The notes: a model not told the origin generated them from the letters alone. Shown: positions 11,450 through 23,644, counted from the stretch's first letter. The stretch: DNA of 64,000 nt from Lactuca virosa (GCA_928212115.1 CAKMRJ010005745.1:104310704-104374703); one strand, 5' to 3'. Numbers and translations: made by a program.

Positions 11450-11803
11450 GGAGACAATGTTGAGAGTTGCGAATGCAACAATAGACAGAAGACCGCTCTC
11501 GCGATCCCTCTGTTAAAGTCTGGAGTGCTAAACTGGTGGAAGCTACTAGCTGGTTCGATTTCCAAGGGAGAAGCTAGCAAGATCTTTTGTAAATCAACAA
11601 TGAGTTCCAGAATCTGAAGAAGGGAAGATTGAGCGTCATCGAGTATGCTACTAGTTTTACGGAGAAGATGAAGCTTGTTCCCTACCTAATTCCAACGGAA
11701 CTTTCCAAGGTCAACAAGTTTGCCAATGGATTACCAGCAGACTTTGGTCCAATGGTCAACCAAGCAACCACTTTGAAAGCCGCCATATGGGCAGCCAAGA
11801 ATG
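11450..11803 (+). pseudogene. Gypsy (forward element) gag, 5' part
   Basis: Forward-strand gag capsid sequence (retrotrans_gag type): LKSGVLNWWK near 11505-11540 and SVIEYATSFTEKMKLVPYL with LPADFGPMV at 11629-11770. A segment between these appears deleted near 11585, since WWK-LLAG-SISKGEAS runs quickly into NNEFQNLKKGRL. It stops at AAKNV, where the Copia-type element is inserted; the frame resumes in phase at 19512 when one copy of the GAATG duplication is discounted. Confidence 0.82.
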
Positions 11804-12564
11804 TGTTGGATTAATGTCTAAGTCCATAACTATAATTGGTAAGACTTGACCCGACCCGACATGGTCCATTTGGGTTGCATGGCATCATGCATTTAGATAG
11901 ACTATAATGAGAGAAATAACACTTAAGGTTTGCTAATATATTATAAGTTCTAATATATTAATAAGATTATTTAATTAGTATTGATCAAGAATTAATCTAG
12001 GATTAATTAAGTGATCAAAAGAAGACTAATTAAATATATGGGTTGATTGTGTAAATCATCCATACTTGTATAGTGGGCTAAGACTCCATGGATTATCAAG
12101 TTGGGCTAAAACCTATAGGATGCTCCATGGATACTCCATGGTGTATTTGAACCCATGGATCCAAGGAAATGGAAAGCCATGACAATTAGGGTTTACCCTA
12201 ATTGTGACACTATATAAAGATCATATTGTTGGGAAAAATCTGCACTAAGTTATGAAGTGAAGGCCTAGCCGATTTTAGAAGTGTTCAAGTTTCTCTCAAG
12301 TTATTCCAAGTATATTTGGTGTTGTGTGAACCATTTGAGGTGTCACACTTGGGGCACTAGGCACTCAAGCTTCATGAAGATAATCTACACCAAAAGGTAT
12401 CTAATTCTAACTTGTTATATTCATATGAATCCATGTTCTTATGCTAGTTAGGATGAATACCTTGGAATATTCATATTTGCATGTATAATATAGAAAACAT
12501 AGATCCCATAGGTATTTAGGGTTGCATGTACACTTAGGAGTGTTAGAATGCTCATAACCCAACA
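11804..12564 (+). repeat. 5' LTR of the complete Copia-type element
   Basis: Begins TGTTGGATTAATG and ends CCCAACA, 761 bp, followed by one base and the Met-tRNA primer site. A TATA-like ACTATATAAAG is near 12211-12221, which would place the transcript start about 30 bp further on. Flanked on the left by GAATG. Confidence 0.95.
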
Positions 12565-12654
12565 GTGGTATCAGAGCCTAGACTTGTTTTCAATTATACT
12601 TGATGCAAATTGCTGAAAAATGCTGAAAAAGTCGAATTTTGGGCATTCTGAGCA

Positions 12655-12746
12655 CTGGACTCGCCGAGTCCACTGATGAATTCGCCGAGTACATGAAGAA
12701 AATCATCCTACTCGTCGAGTAGGTTGATACACTCGACGAGTAGGAG
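12655..12746 (+). repeat. Four ACTCGNCGAGT-type palindromes in the Copia-type leader
   Basis: Just after the primer site come GACTCGCCGAGTC, ATTCGCCGAGTA, TACTCGTCGAGTA and CACTCGACGAGTA, in two close pairs. The same block occurs at 58312-58388 in the sister element. These palindromes are otherwise the hallmark of the Gypsy LTRs in this window. Confidence 0.8.
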
Positions 12747-13504
12747 CCCCTGACAACATATTTTCGACTTTTAAGGCTGGAATTGGACTAGAATCATTAC
12801 CATAAGCTGTTTTTGAACCTATAAACTTGTTTTTGATGTGGTAATGTTCATACTAATCCAATTTCAAAGATAATTGTCAACAGATTCATGTTTTGTATTA
12901 GTTTAAAAGTTATGCTAATTACTTGAAAAAGTTTGATGTGAATTATCTTTGTTCATATGAGTTGCTTAGATTAATAGAAAAGTTAATTGATTATGTGTTT
13001 TCAATCCATTTTAATCTAAGAGTTGATTCTAAAATGTGTTTTTGTAACTTGTCCTCAAGTTACATGAAAAGTCACATTAAAGTTTCTTAAAACTCATAAA
13101 AGTTGGCAAAGGTTATAAAATGAAGAGTCTTGTCTTCATTGAATGGTTTTATGACTCCATGACTTGTCCTCAAGTTATGGAGGTTCAAGAGTCACTTCAT
13201 TAAGTAATAAAATGTGTAACCTTAATTAGTTCCATAAGTTACAAAAATAAAGAAAAGTTACATTCTTTTATTAGTTTAAAGTCTTCCATAACTTGTCCTC
13301 AAGTTATGGAACTTGAAGAGTTTTTTAATTAAAACTACTTTAAACACATAAGTTATGGAATTAATTAGTTTTGAATATTTTTCAAAACTTGCCCTCAAGT
13401 TTTGGAATGTGTAAAGTTTCCCTCAAGAATACTTTAATTCCAAGTTAAGCCCTTAGAGTTTTAAAAGTTAAAATTCAACCTTTATACTTTATAATATTAT
13501 AAAT

Positions 13505-13505
13505 T

Positions 13506-13557
<52 letters not shown>
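13505..13557. repeat. (TA)n microsatellite in the element leader
   Basis: About 26 TA units. A longer (TA)n lies at the same place in the sister element (58934-59018) and a short TATATATAT at 219-227 in the first element, so the tract is an element feature of changing length. Confidence 0.9.
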
Positions 13558-13559
<2 letters not shown>

Positions 13560-13561
13560 TA

Positions 13562-14330
13562 AGAGCAAGTCAGTCTTACCATTAGTAGGCCTCATTCACG
13601 AAGCCGGTCTATAAGGTGGGTATAAGGTTGTTGCCTATAAAATGGCAGCTTAATGGGTGTCCACTCTCACCCACCGCTTCCTTGACTGGTGGAGGGTCGT
13701 TAGCCGAACGGGTAGGACAAGGACTATAATTCTCCCTTCATTAAAAGTATTAATGATAAATACTAAGTAACTAAACTTTCTATTAATTCCCAATCTTAGT
13801 TACTTAGGAAAATGTGAATAAGGTGCTAATCCATGAAATTACACTTTGCACTTTGTTTAAACCGTTAGTGGAGCGTGTGTGGTTAACTGGCATACTAACC
13901 TGGATTTAACAAGGTAGGCAAAGGGTAACTTAATATTTATCATAGTATCGATGGAGTTGTGTGGTTAACCGGCACATCGATTGAGGGGTAAACACTTAAG
14001 AGTACCAAGTAATTTGCATGGTTACTTCACACCTTGTTTTGTGATCCTCGGCATCCCAGTCACAAAACCTGAAGGGCACACTCGAGATTGAAACATGACA
14101 TTGAAAAGTTCAATGAATCTCAAAAGAATCTAGGAGTTTCAAAACCAATTAAAACCTAATAATACATTTCATTTATCTTGGTGGAAATTGGTGAATCGTC
14201 ATTCACCTACCTTCAAATATTTTATAGCTTGGATTACGGCATCCCTCTTCTAATTTATAAAATAGTTTGTTGGGTCCTAGCCTTAATATTTCATATTGGG
14301 TGTCATATTAAGGACTTTAGATCAACTATC
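13562..14330 (+). other. Structured leader of the complete Copia-type element
   Basis: Same hairpin order as 240-972. Clear stems: AAGTAACTAA/TTAGTTACTT (13765-13806 region), GTTAGT/ACTAAC (13864-13869/13894-13899), ATCGATG/CATCGAT (13947-13953/13975-13981), TTTTGTGA/TCACAAAA (14037-14044/14060-14067; 15-nt loop 14045-14059) and a 14-bp stem 14220-14233/14249-14262 around loop 14234-14248. Several stem bases differ from the first element yet still pair, for example the closing pair of the third stem is A-T here and T-A there. Confidence 0.65.
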
Positions 14331-14348
14331 TTGAATATCTCCCAAAAG

Positions 14349-14947
14349 ATGTCTAAGTTCAGACACCTATGCTCTTCCCAAATCTCTTGAAACAAGCTTT
14401 CCTAAATGAAGATGATGTCCCATGGAAATCATACTTTTTTCACCTCCTCCAATTATTCTTCCTAGCCCACAAGTTTAAGGTCACTCAAGCCCTATTGGCA
14501 AGGCAAGGTCTAGGTGTGATCACATCTTGGAGATGAAGTCACATATTGACAAGCCGGGAGAGTTAGGTGTCAAAGTCTTGAGTAAGTTGGTGGCTCAACT
14601 ACTTTCTAAGTCACATAGTGAGGTCCTTTGGGACTCCTATGAAACAGACTATGACAAGACCCTTAATGATCTTATCTATTTGCTAAGATCAACTTCCTAA
14701 AACTTTATGGACATTGACAATGATGACATTGGAAATCCAGGAAAAGCATTCTCTTCCCAATGGAAAGGGATCGACCATAGTCAACTCGGTTGACCAAATG
14801 GTAAAGAGAAAGGCTAAGTCTGTGATAGTCCCATGTACCATTACCAAAGCGTCCATATGTTAAATTGCCAAAGGAAGGGGCATTGGTTGCGAAGCTGCCA
14901 AATTTACCAAAGGATGTTAAAGTCAATAAGTTTGACTCTACTTCAGG
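14349..14947 (+). pseudogene. Broken gag-like ORF of the complete Copia-type element
   Basis: Starts at the same ATG context as the intact gag at 1019 (MSKF) and retains fragments of it, including the zinc-knuckle region near 14850-14900 (GHWLRSC in one frame), but frames change within the first 60 codons and stops are frequent. It cannot encode a full gag although the LTRs are young. Confidence 0.7.
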
Positions 14948-17900
14948 TAAAGTCCACTATCCAACTCTGCTAAGTTTCTATTCTGAGATTCTTGATGCGT
15001 GATGTGACTGGGTCACGTGTTGATGTTTTAAGAATCAAAGAAAAGGTGAAGAAACTTAAAGAAAGAATATGCTGAATCTGATCGCGTAGATGGATTTCTA
15101 TCGCATAGTTTGAAGATCGGATTCTTGAGATACTTCTTAGGAGTTATGATATATTGCTTAGGAATAGATAACAACAAAGTTTTCATGTGCTTTTGCACTG
15201 TAAGGATAGTTTTTCCACAAAGTTTTTAAAATAAAAGGAAAAATTTTGATTTTATTTATTTTAAAATATCCTTACAATGGCATTTGTGAAAATTTTTGTT
15301 GCTTATAAGATTCCATTAAGAGCAAGAGTGGAAATATGAATTTGATTCTTTCATTTGTGATAGTGTCTAAATTTACCAAATAAGGAAAGATTCTCATCAC
15401 CCAAGTTTCAGTTGGATAGAAACTTGGAATCATGCAAGGTGTATAGTATGATGAATGAGAACTTTTAAGCATTGGAAAATTAAGACTAATTACTTGTTCA
15501 CATGGATGTGTGAGTCAAGTAAAGAACTAAGGGATCGGGTACACATTCTTGTGCACTGGTCAGAGTCCACCACAAAAAGATTGATAAGACTATTCGTCAT
15601 GATTTACTAAAGTTTAGTAAATATGGTTATACTTACAGGCTTAAGTATAATTCTGAAGCATTGGAAAAATTTCAGTGTATGGCAGAACGAATAAGAAGAA
15701 TCAACTTAGGCAGAAAGATAAAAGTTTCTTAAATCTGAAAAGATGGGAGAGTACTTTAGTATCATGTTATGTAATCATCTTAATGATTAAGAGACCTTAT
15801 CACAATTCATCCTCTAAGTGCATTCTGATGGCTAAGAAGAGGAGTTATGAATTGTTGAAGCGGTTAAATCAAGAAGATGATTCATACTTCGTTCCAAAAA
15901 CAATTCTTAAAGTTATACTCTAAAATTGTAACTTGAGTGACATGTCTTAAAAAGGGTTTAGAACACTTGTCAAATGTAAGAGTAAAAGTTTTCTACTCTT
16001 GTACATTTGAAATTGGTAAGTTGTGATGTTTTGGATAAAACAAAGACCAACTAAGGTCAATTGTGTGAAGTGTTTATCTTGATTAGAATCCACACTATCT
16101 CTTGAATATTTAACAAGAGAGTCTTATATGTCAAGAAGACAGTGGGAGTCTTAAAGATCTTGAAAGTCTCAAGAACTAATCAAGAATAAAACCTGAAGTT
16201 CTTCACTAGCACACGACTTGAGGTTTATAACCTATCATATTGACATACTTAATTTCTGTGCCCATTCCAGTTAAAGTTGGCTTTGCATATGAGTTCTTAG
16301 AGTTCTCAATTGGTTGCACAGCAACTTGGAAGCAATGGCAGGCCCTTGGGCTGCCAGGTGGCAAGAATTTAAGATTGAGTTCAGTCCATATGCGTTTGGA
16401 TTTGTCATTATCTTTGTCTTGTGACTATGGTTTTGACAATACACATGGATAAGAACATATACACCGTAAAATATAAGGGTCATAAGGTTTCTCTCCGATT
16501 CATGAAAATGATGGTGAGGAAACACTTCCACCAAGTAGATTTGAAGCAGATAGCAAAGGTCTAAACAATTGAGACTATGATTACGGCATCCCTTTTCATA
16601 GTTCTGAAGTTGTTTAGACACATCTGTGAGCTATCTAAGATAAGGTGTATGATATTGATAAAGTTTTATCAAAGCAATTTAGTATCAGAAATCTGAACTT
16701 TGGTAAGAAAGTCAATAAAGTATTGTTTTTCTAGAAGTTTAGCTGATTTCTGTGTACATGTCAAAGCTAGTTGGAGCATAAGTGTTATGCTGATAATCAT
16801 CATGTTAGTGGGAGCATGATAATTATGATAAGTATTGCAAGTTAGCAATGTTAATTATAGAAAACAAAGTTTCAATTGGGAAAAAGTTGTTTTGCTATAA
16901 TTAAGGGAGAGGAAAATATACTTCACTTCAGTTCTAAAAGCTTAGATTGAGGTTTTAATCATACTTAGTCAAGGATATATATATATATAAATTTCATGTT
17001 GGAATGGCTCAACATAAGGAAATTCTATATATGGGTCCATTATTTGCGTTCTAAAAAATTCGATTATGATTATGGCATCCCTTTTCATATTCTGAATTAT
17101 GAGAACTTGGCAAATTGAAACGGAGATATTATAGCAAAAGACTGGTTTAGTCTTTATGTGAGACATCATGAATCGTGTCCCATATGCTTCGGATATAGGA
17201 TCGAGTACATGTGATATATTCATCCGTTCTAAAATTTTCAAAATGTCTGGGGCATTAAGAAAGGAAAAGGTCTAGAACTGGATATGACTAAAAGGATTAA
17301 GCAATTGTCGAGGACAATCTAAGGTTTACCAAAGATTGGTTGCTCAAGGATAGTTGGAAGTATAGTATTAATTCTGGAAGGACCACATTGACATAATCTG
17401 TAAGGAGTCAACTCTTGTTCAGAAGTGATAGTCAAAATGGAATATGGAAATGTTTCAAAGTTAGAAATTGTTCAATAAATCTGTGTAAGATTAGGAAACT
17501 TAATGCAAGAAGGATGTTTCCAAGGAGTTGATCTTCTCTGGAATGCTCTGTAATGTTTATTGTCAAGTCTTTGTGACTTTGTGCATGATCATTACAAGAG
17601 GATCAATGTGTATAACTTTAGAATCTAACAGATTTCAGTAAATGGCATGAATTTGGTATTCTTGCATTTGCAGTAAAGATTTGGGACTGTGAAATTAGAA
17701 TTATTGAAGGTTTGGTCAAATGGTTTATTTCACAAAGTAAGGATCATAGAAAAACATAGAGTGCATACTTGGTGTATGGCAACGCTATTGTTTTGAAAAA
17801 CATAGCGTACATGCTTGGAGCATGGGACAACTAGTGTTTTAATTCAAGTATAAAGTTAATAAAACCGAAACAATGAATAATGAGTAATCAGTATGGTGAT

Positions 17901-18734
17901 AAATAAAAGTGGTATATTTATATTCATAGGGGTTGATACCATATTTGATTCATTTATTCTTGTGTTTCACTTTGCATGTTTTGACTTCCAGAATAACTAG
18001 GTCATTGTTCTGAATGACTAAGTTATTCAAACCATCCACAGTCGGTCATATGTTGGAAGTACATATGAATCAAGACTGTCATGGGTTGGGCTTGTAGAGG
18101 TCTAAGATGTTGGACAAAGTTGTGCTACAACACTCATGAGTGCTCATAAGTTCTGAGTATTGGATTCAACCCGCGCTCATTGGAATCACTTCATGGATTT
18201 TATTACGAGTGATCATGAGACGATAATATCTTATATTCTTCAAACCTAGAGATATGAGTTGTTACTATGAGTTGGTTGTACATTAATTGCGCGAAAACGC
18301 ATTGGTAACTCGATGTTATAAAACGTGCCTTTGTGTATGATTCAACAAGTAGTAGAACAAGCCATATGAGTCGAAGTTTATCCATTCCTTTTACCTTCGG
18401 GATAAAAGCGATATCTGTGGGCCCCTCGATGATTTGGTGATGACAAATGTAAGTGCTCGGCCGGGCCTGGACTGATTTGATTTGTTCAATTAGTCAGTCG
18501 TCATAAATCGGAAATCGGGAAACAACAAATGGACAAAGAGAATGATTGATAATCCATGTCTCAGTCCATATGATATCTAGAATGGAGGAATATATGATCC
18601 CTTATCTAATGGACAAGTCATTGACAAATGTCAGAGATCATCGGCAAGGTCAGAGTTCGACAGAAGCTTTTGAGAGCTACGATTGCCAGTCGGTTGTTGA
18701 AGTCATACTTGCAATAATAGTTTTAGACTTATCC
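14948..18734 (+). other. Non-coding interior of the complete Copia-type element
   Basis: No pol is readable. Two hairpins with the conserved 15-nt loop are present: left stem 16561-16580, loop 16581-16595, right stem 16596-16617; and left stem 17048-17069, loop 17070-17084, right stem 17085-17106. A short TA tract lies at 16975-16989. Confidence 0.6.
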
Positions 18735-18745
18735 AAGTGGGAGAC

Positions 18746-19506
18746 TGTTGGATTAATGTCTAAGTCCATAACTATAATTGGTAAGACTTGACCCGACCCG
18801 ACATGGTCTATTTGGGTTGCATGGCATCATGCATTTGGATAGACTATAATGAGAGAAATAACACTTAAGGTTTGCTAATATATTATAAGTTCTAATATAT
18901 TAATAAGATTATTTAATTAGTATTGATCAAGAATTAATCTAGGATTAATTAAGTGATCAAAAGAAGACTAATTAAATATATGGGTTGATTGTGTAAATCA
19001 TCCATACTTGTATAGTGGGCTAAGACTCCATGGATTATCAAGTTGGGCTAAAACCCATAGGATGCTCCATGGATACTCCATGGTGTATTTGAACCCATGG
19101 ATCCAAGGAAATGGAAAGCCATGACAATTAGGGTTTACCCTAATTGTGACACTATATAAAGATCATATTGTTGGGAAAAATCTACACTAAGTTATGAAGT
19201 GAAGGCCTAGCCGATTTTAGAAGTGTTCAAGTTTCTCTCAAGTTATTCCAAGTGTATTTGGTGTTGTGTGAACCATTTGAGGTGTCACACTTGGGGCACT
19301 AGGCACTCAAGCTTCATGAAGATAATCTACACCAAAAGGTATCTAATTCTAACTTGTTATATTCATATGAATCCATGTTCTTATGCTAGTTAGGATGAAT
19401 ACCTTGGAATATTCATATTTGCATGTATAATATAGAAAACATAGATCCCATAGGTATTTAGGGTTGCATGTACACTTAGGAGTGTTAGAATGCTCATAAC
19501 CCAACA
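18746..19506 (+). repeat. 3' LTR of the complete Copia-type element
   Basis: 761 bp, same length as the 5' LTR with five transition differences. Preceded by the purine tract and followed by GAATG, the second copy of the target duplication. Confidence 0.95.
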
Positions 19507-19511
19507 GAATG

Positions 19512-19906
19512 TTGAGACCCAAATAAGGGAAAAGGGTCCGGAGAAAGCTAAAGTTGGCGAGAAGAGGAAGCTTGAAGGATCCTCAAGACCTGATAATAAG
19601 GGAAAGTTCACAAAGTCTAACCTGGATGACCAAAGGTATGGACCCAAGCGGTGCGAAAAGTGCAGGAAGAAGCACTTTGGAACATGCAACGAAGAAGTAA
19701 CTTGTTACAAATGTGGAAGGATCGACCACTATTCCACGAATTGTACACAAAATGATAATGTATGCTACAAATGCGGAGGCAAGGGGCATATGTCTAGAGA
19801 CTGCCCAAAGAAAAATGGAGCAGCAAGGCTAGAGGCACCGACAAAGCCAAGGGCATTCCACATGATCCTCGACGAAGCAGACAATAACGCGAGGAATCAG
19901 GAATAA
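19512..19906 (+). pseudogene. Gypsy (forward element) gag, 3' part with zinc knuckles
   Basis: Continues the gag broken at 11803 in the same frame (ETQIREKGPEKAK), then a Lys/Arg-rich linker, CEKCRKKHFGTC, and two CCHC knuckles, CYKCGRIDHYSTNC and CYKCGGKGHMSRDC, ending ARNQE-stop. It was an ordinary Gypsy gag before the Copia-type insertion. No protease follows. Confidence 0.85.
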
Positions 19907-20871
19907 CGATTTCATATCCAAAGATCATGTTATGAAGTAGCAATGTGAATAGTAACATGTGGTGTAGCCTATTAGAGGCATAGTATAGGGTGAACTTGAA
20001 CCTTTGTGTAATCGTTTCAAGAAATAATATAAACCCTGGTTTTGTTATCTGATGTGTTGAATGATTGTGTGATTTTGTATGGTGAGTTGGTTAACTGCAA
20101 GACAATACTTGGGACGAGTATGAGTAGGTGTGAATAGTAGTAGAGATCTATACTACTGGAAGCACAGGACTCACGCTTGGATCAGGGAAAGTCACAAGGT
20201 TACCAAGAAGCTAGTGATTGGTCTCGTTTTATTCAAGTATGTCGTTACCATCGTTTCGGTAATGACTAATGAGATTATTGTTATTCCGACCCTAGTGGTC
20301 ATATTAAATTGAGTCCGACTATGATGAGTTTGTTACGTGGTTCAGAGAACCAAGTTCGATGTAACATCTGACTTAAGTCAGAAGATTGAAATCAATGCGA
20401 TCAATAGTATCGCGCTCGTTGTTAAAGAAGTTAGTAGCTAGAAATGCTACATGCTAAAATGTGATTACATCACATTAGAATATGAAGGAAGGTATATTCC
20501 ATTCTAGAATATGACTCTCAGAGACTTGAGTCTAGGTGTTGCATCATCCGATGAAAGGTCATTAGAACGTGACCTATCGATCTATTACAATAGATAAAGG
20601 AAAGTACTTATCCTAAGAAGAAGAAGGAGTCCTCAATAATGATTTATTTTGTAACTCGAAGGTTACGATTGAAAGTCCAACATAGTACGAAGAGCAGGTG
20701 CAAGATTGAGCATCGTCTGCGGTCAAGAAGTCCAAGAGTTAGATACTCATTCGAAGAAACATAGAAGTTACGATAATTACCTAGGATGAAAAGATATAAC
20801 ATATGGAATCATTATACAAGCCCTATTTTCGTTGATGATTCCGGGACGTAATCATCTTAAGGGGAGATAAT
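19907..20871 (+). other. Non-coding remainder of the forward Gypsy element
   Basis: About 965 bp between gag and 3' LTR, far too short for pol; no protease, RT or integrase motif is readable. The element is either pol-deleted or a gag-only derivative. It ends in the purine tract AAGGGGAGATAAT just before the LTR. Confidence 0.55.
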
Positions 20872-21952
20872 TGTAACGCTTGTACATCCGGGCTAGTCAA
20901 TTTAGAGACGATAAGCATCAAAAGTGACTTTTTGATAGAAGATTATTTAGAATGAATAATTTTAACTAAGTTGTAGTGGTCGTGACAAGGGTTCCGGATA
21001 TATACAAAATGCCGAAATCCGAGTTATAACGAAGAAGTTATGACCTGTCGAAGTTTCGTGATAGAACCGGTACGACACTGCGTGACATAAATAGTGAATT
21101 TACGATAGAGCGATGTTTAGCTTTAGTGATCTAAACAAAAGTCATAGAATACGTTAAACCTAGAGCGTGCATAAAAAGAACGTCTAAATCTAACTTCGTA
21201 TGAGGAAGTTATGATTTTTCAAAGTTTCGACTTAGCGGTATGCAGCCCAAAGTTCGAATATGAGATCGAGTGGTTTCTAGCCGAAACAATCTAAATGAGA
21301 ATCGAAGATCTCGTCGATAGTAGTCCAACGGTAAAAAGACAGACGAAAACGGACGTCAGATGAAGGAGTTGTGAATTCCTAACGGATTTTCCTGTCCCAA
21401 CCTACTAAATATAATATAATTAAAGTTAAATTCAAAATTAGCCTACGGAGTCTAAACCAGAGTTGTAGAGCATAATCTCACCTACGCGTGTATATAAAGA
21501 ACGTCGAAAACGGAGCTCGTATGCGAAAGATATGAATTTTTAAAGTTCGAGGCACAAACCCCAACACTGTGTCAGAGTTTACGACGTGAACTCAGTAATA
21601 ACTTCTTCTGGAGCCTGACGGACCCAAGTTGCGATGACGCACCTGATGACTACTGAACTCACGACGTGAATATTTGAGATTAACGACGTAAATCCAGAAA
21701 AATGGCCCTATAAATAACTGTTGTAAGGTCTATTTTGTCCTGTTTATGCTTTTGGTATGTATCGGAACATGACATCCCGAGATTTTGTTATATAATAAAA
21801 ATACATTTTTTTAAGAAATGTTTTGATAAATTCTTATCATATTTTGTTTTGAGAACAAATTCCGCAAAAGTTTTCTTTAAATGATTACTCTGATTTTAAA
21901 ACAAAACATAAACAAATCGGTCTTTTCTGGCCGTAAAAATGGGGATGTCACA
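20872..21952 (+). repeat. 3' LTR of the forward Gypsy element
   Basis: 1081 bp, starting TGTAACGCTTGTACATCC and ending GGGGATGTCACA, preceded by a purine tract. It contains another palindrome family: TTACGACGTGAA-like copies near 21580, 21660 and 21685. The matching 5' LTR is lost at the 11.45-kb junction, so no target duplication can be checked. To its right begins RLP-cluster DNA. Confidence 0.8.
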
Positions 21953-22339
21953 ATATGAGACTTTGAAATTAAATAGTCTTATTTTACAAGAAATGGTAGC
22001 TTACTTTCTACTTATTTTGTGCTAAAGAACCTTAAATACAAGAAACACCAAAATACATTGCTATTTCTTTCCTTTGGGACAAAAACACGATTACAAACAC
22101 AATTACCAAATCAACATGCATTTATTGATACCAAAGTACATTGCTATTTCTTGCACTTGGGAAAAAAGCCAATTACAAAAGCTTTTAGCAAACAATCTCC
22201 AGAAATTTCTAAGCTAGAAAACATAAATACTTATGGAAATTAAAACTAATCTTAGTTCAAAAAGGATAACCCTAATCTAGGAGATAATTCCTAAAGATTA
22301 TATTCAATCTAGAGATAATAATCAACTAGATCATAATCT
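21953..22339. other. Intergenic DNA with degenerate MITE-like repeats
   Basis: AT-rich. The phrase ACATTGCTATTTCTT occurs twice (about 22057 and 22139); it is the end motif of a MITE family seen better at 31197-31457. No gene seen. Confidence 0.4.
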
Positions 22340-23183
22340 GACTATTTTAGAAAAATTAAATGAATTCTTTTTATTAACCATCTATACTAAACTTTTTAAC
22401 ATTTTAATGACATCTTAATTAACTATAAAATTTAATCATGTTATGAACGTTGCAGAATATGAACAACTCAAAATGTATTTGGTAGAAAATAATGTAGTGT
22501 TGACTAATAATGTAAAAAGAATGCAATGGTGATTCAACAATGTAACGATAACAAGAGTTTTGAGTATTTGTGGTGGGTGTGGCCCTGAAAGAGGGAGAAG
22601 AAACACTCTAGACAGGCTGGGACACTAATACAACTTCTTCTATAACATAAGAAATCATCCTTCTTGATAACCAAATCGATCTTAAAATTGGATCCCGTCT
22701 TAAAATCTACTAGAAACATTAAGAAAAGCAGTTAGATTAGATCCATACATTCTCTTATAGCTAACTGAACATATCAATAGACATATATACAAGAGTTATA
22801 ATATGGAATATATAAAGTAAATCAAACTAAGAGTCTCGCATAGCATCAATAAAACGAATGAACACGGGTTATTCTTCATGAATTTTGGAAAGCGGCCTTT
22901 AAATTTACAAAAAATAAGAAACATGTTACGAGATATTGGAGAAGATATGAGCTATGATCAATAGTAAGCTTGAATTGGGGATTTTTTTTAGTGCTGATTT
23001 CTCTTTTGCCTGCTACTGCTTCTGTTTCACCTTCATAAGTTCACCCTCACCTGTGCCTCTGTAGCTGAATTTCATCGAACCAAAAAACAATAATACAAAG
23101 TGTCCCACAAACAATGTAACTTGTTTTGCTAGGCAAATGCGTCAGGGCCCATTAAATGCAAGCCCCATACTGAATGATTACAA
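22340..23183 (-). repeat. Orphan copy of the RLP upstream region, left part
   Basis: Matches 38080-38990 upstream of the intact RLP gene and 52680-53280 upstream of the broken one. Shared blocks include ATTCTCTTATAGCTAACTGA, AGAGTCTCGCATAGCATCAA and TTGGGGATTTTT/TTGGGGCTTTT. The gene expected about 1 kb to the left is not there; retroelements occupy the place. The matching region continues beyond the CACTA insertion at 33235. Confidence 0.7.
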
Positions 23184-23480
23184 CACTACAAGAAAAGTGT
23201 TTATTAGTGACCAGTTTTTTAGTGACGACCCAAAATCTGGTCACTAAAAAGATCATTTAGTCACCGCATCTTAAGTCGTCACTGAGTTTTTATAATGTTC
23301 TAAATTTAGTGACCAATACTATGATAGTGGTCACTGACTGGTCACCAAAACGTATAATAAAAGTAAAATATTTTTTTTAGTTTCATAACAAGTATTAGTG
23401 ATTAAAATAGTGGTCACCGGTTATTTTTACAATAGACATGAATTGAATAATTAGTGACCATAAGTAATAGTCACTAAAAG

Positions 23481-23644
23481 CAGTGGCGGACGCAGACTGT
23501 TTTAGTAGGGGTGTCCCTCGTACTTCAAGCGGGTGCACCTAATAGAAAAAACCAAAAAAAAAAAAAAAAAAAAAAAATTTACACTGATTGCAGGAAATTG
23601 AGCAGTGGCCCGGACCCCAAATGCCCCACTAAGGTCCGCCACTG
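23481..23644. mobile_element. hAT-type MITE, 164 bp, with 8-bp duplication
   Basis: Begins CAGTGGCGGACGC and ends GGTCCGCCACTG (inverted), flanked by perfect 8-bp duplications ACTAAAAG (23473-23480, 23645-23652). It contains a poly-A stretch at about 23552-23576. Inserted in the left subterminal repeats of the CACTA element. Confidence 0.9.

Larger units (their letters stand above)
6209..11450 (-). mobile_element. Reverse-strand Ty3/Gypsy retrotransposon, defective
   Basis: Reading the minus strand gives part of gag (to about 11433), a small putative intron (10991-11055), protease, reverse transcriptase, RNase H and integrase, then a partial 3' LTR (6209-7906). The domain order protease-RT-RNase H-integrase is diagnostic of Gypsy. 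Defects seen are nonsense codons in gag and near the pol end, two one-base frameshifts in the RT/RNase H join, an in-frame deletion in the integrase core, loss of the LTR start and purine tract, loss of most of gag and the 5' LTR, and insertion of the Copia-type element at 6208/6209. Confidence 0.9.
11804..19506 (+). mobile_element. Complete Copia-type TR-GAG element with 5-bp target duplication
   Basis: A 7703-bp element with 761-bp LTRs (11804-12564, 18746-19506). The target duplication is GAATG (11799-11803 and 19507-19511), the primer site TGGTATCAGAGCC starts at 12566 (initiator Met-tRNA complement), and the purine tract AAGTGGGAGAC ends at 18745. By eye the LTRs differ at five sites, all transitions (about 0.7%), so insertion is recent. 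The interior has a structured leader, a frameshifted gag remnant and no pol. It sits inside the gag of a forward Gypsy element. Movement therefore needed enzymes from an autonomous relative. Confidence 0.95.
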
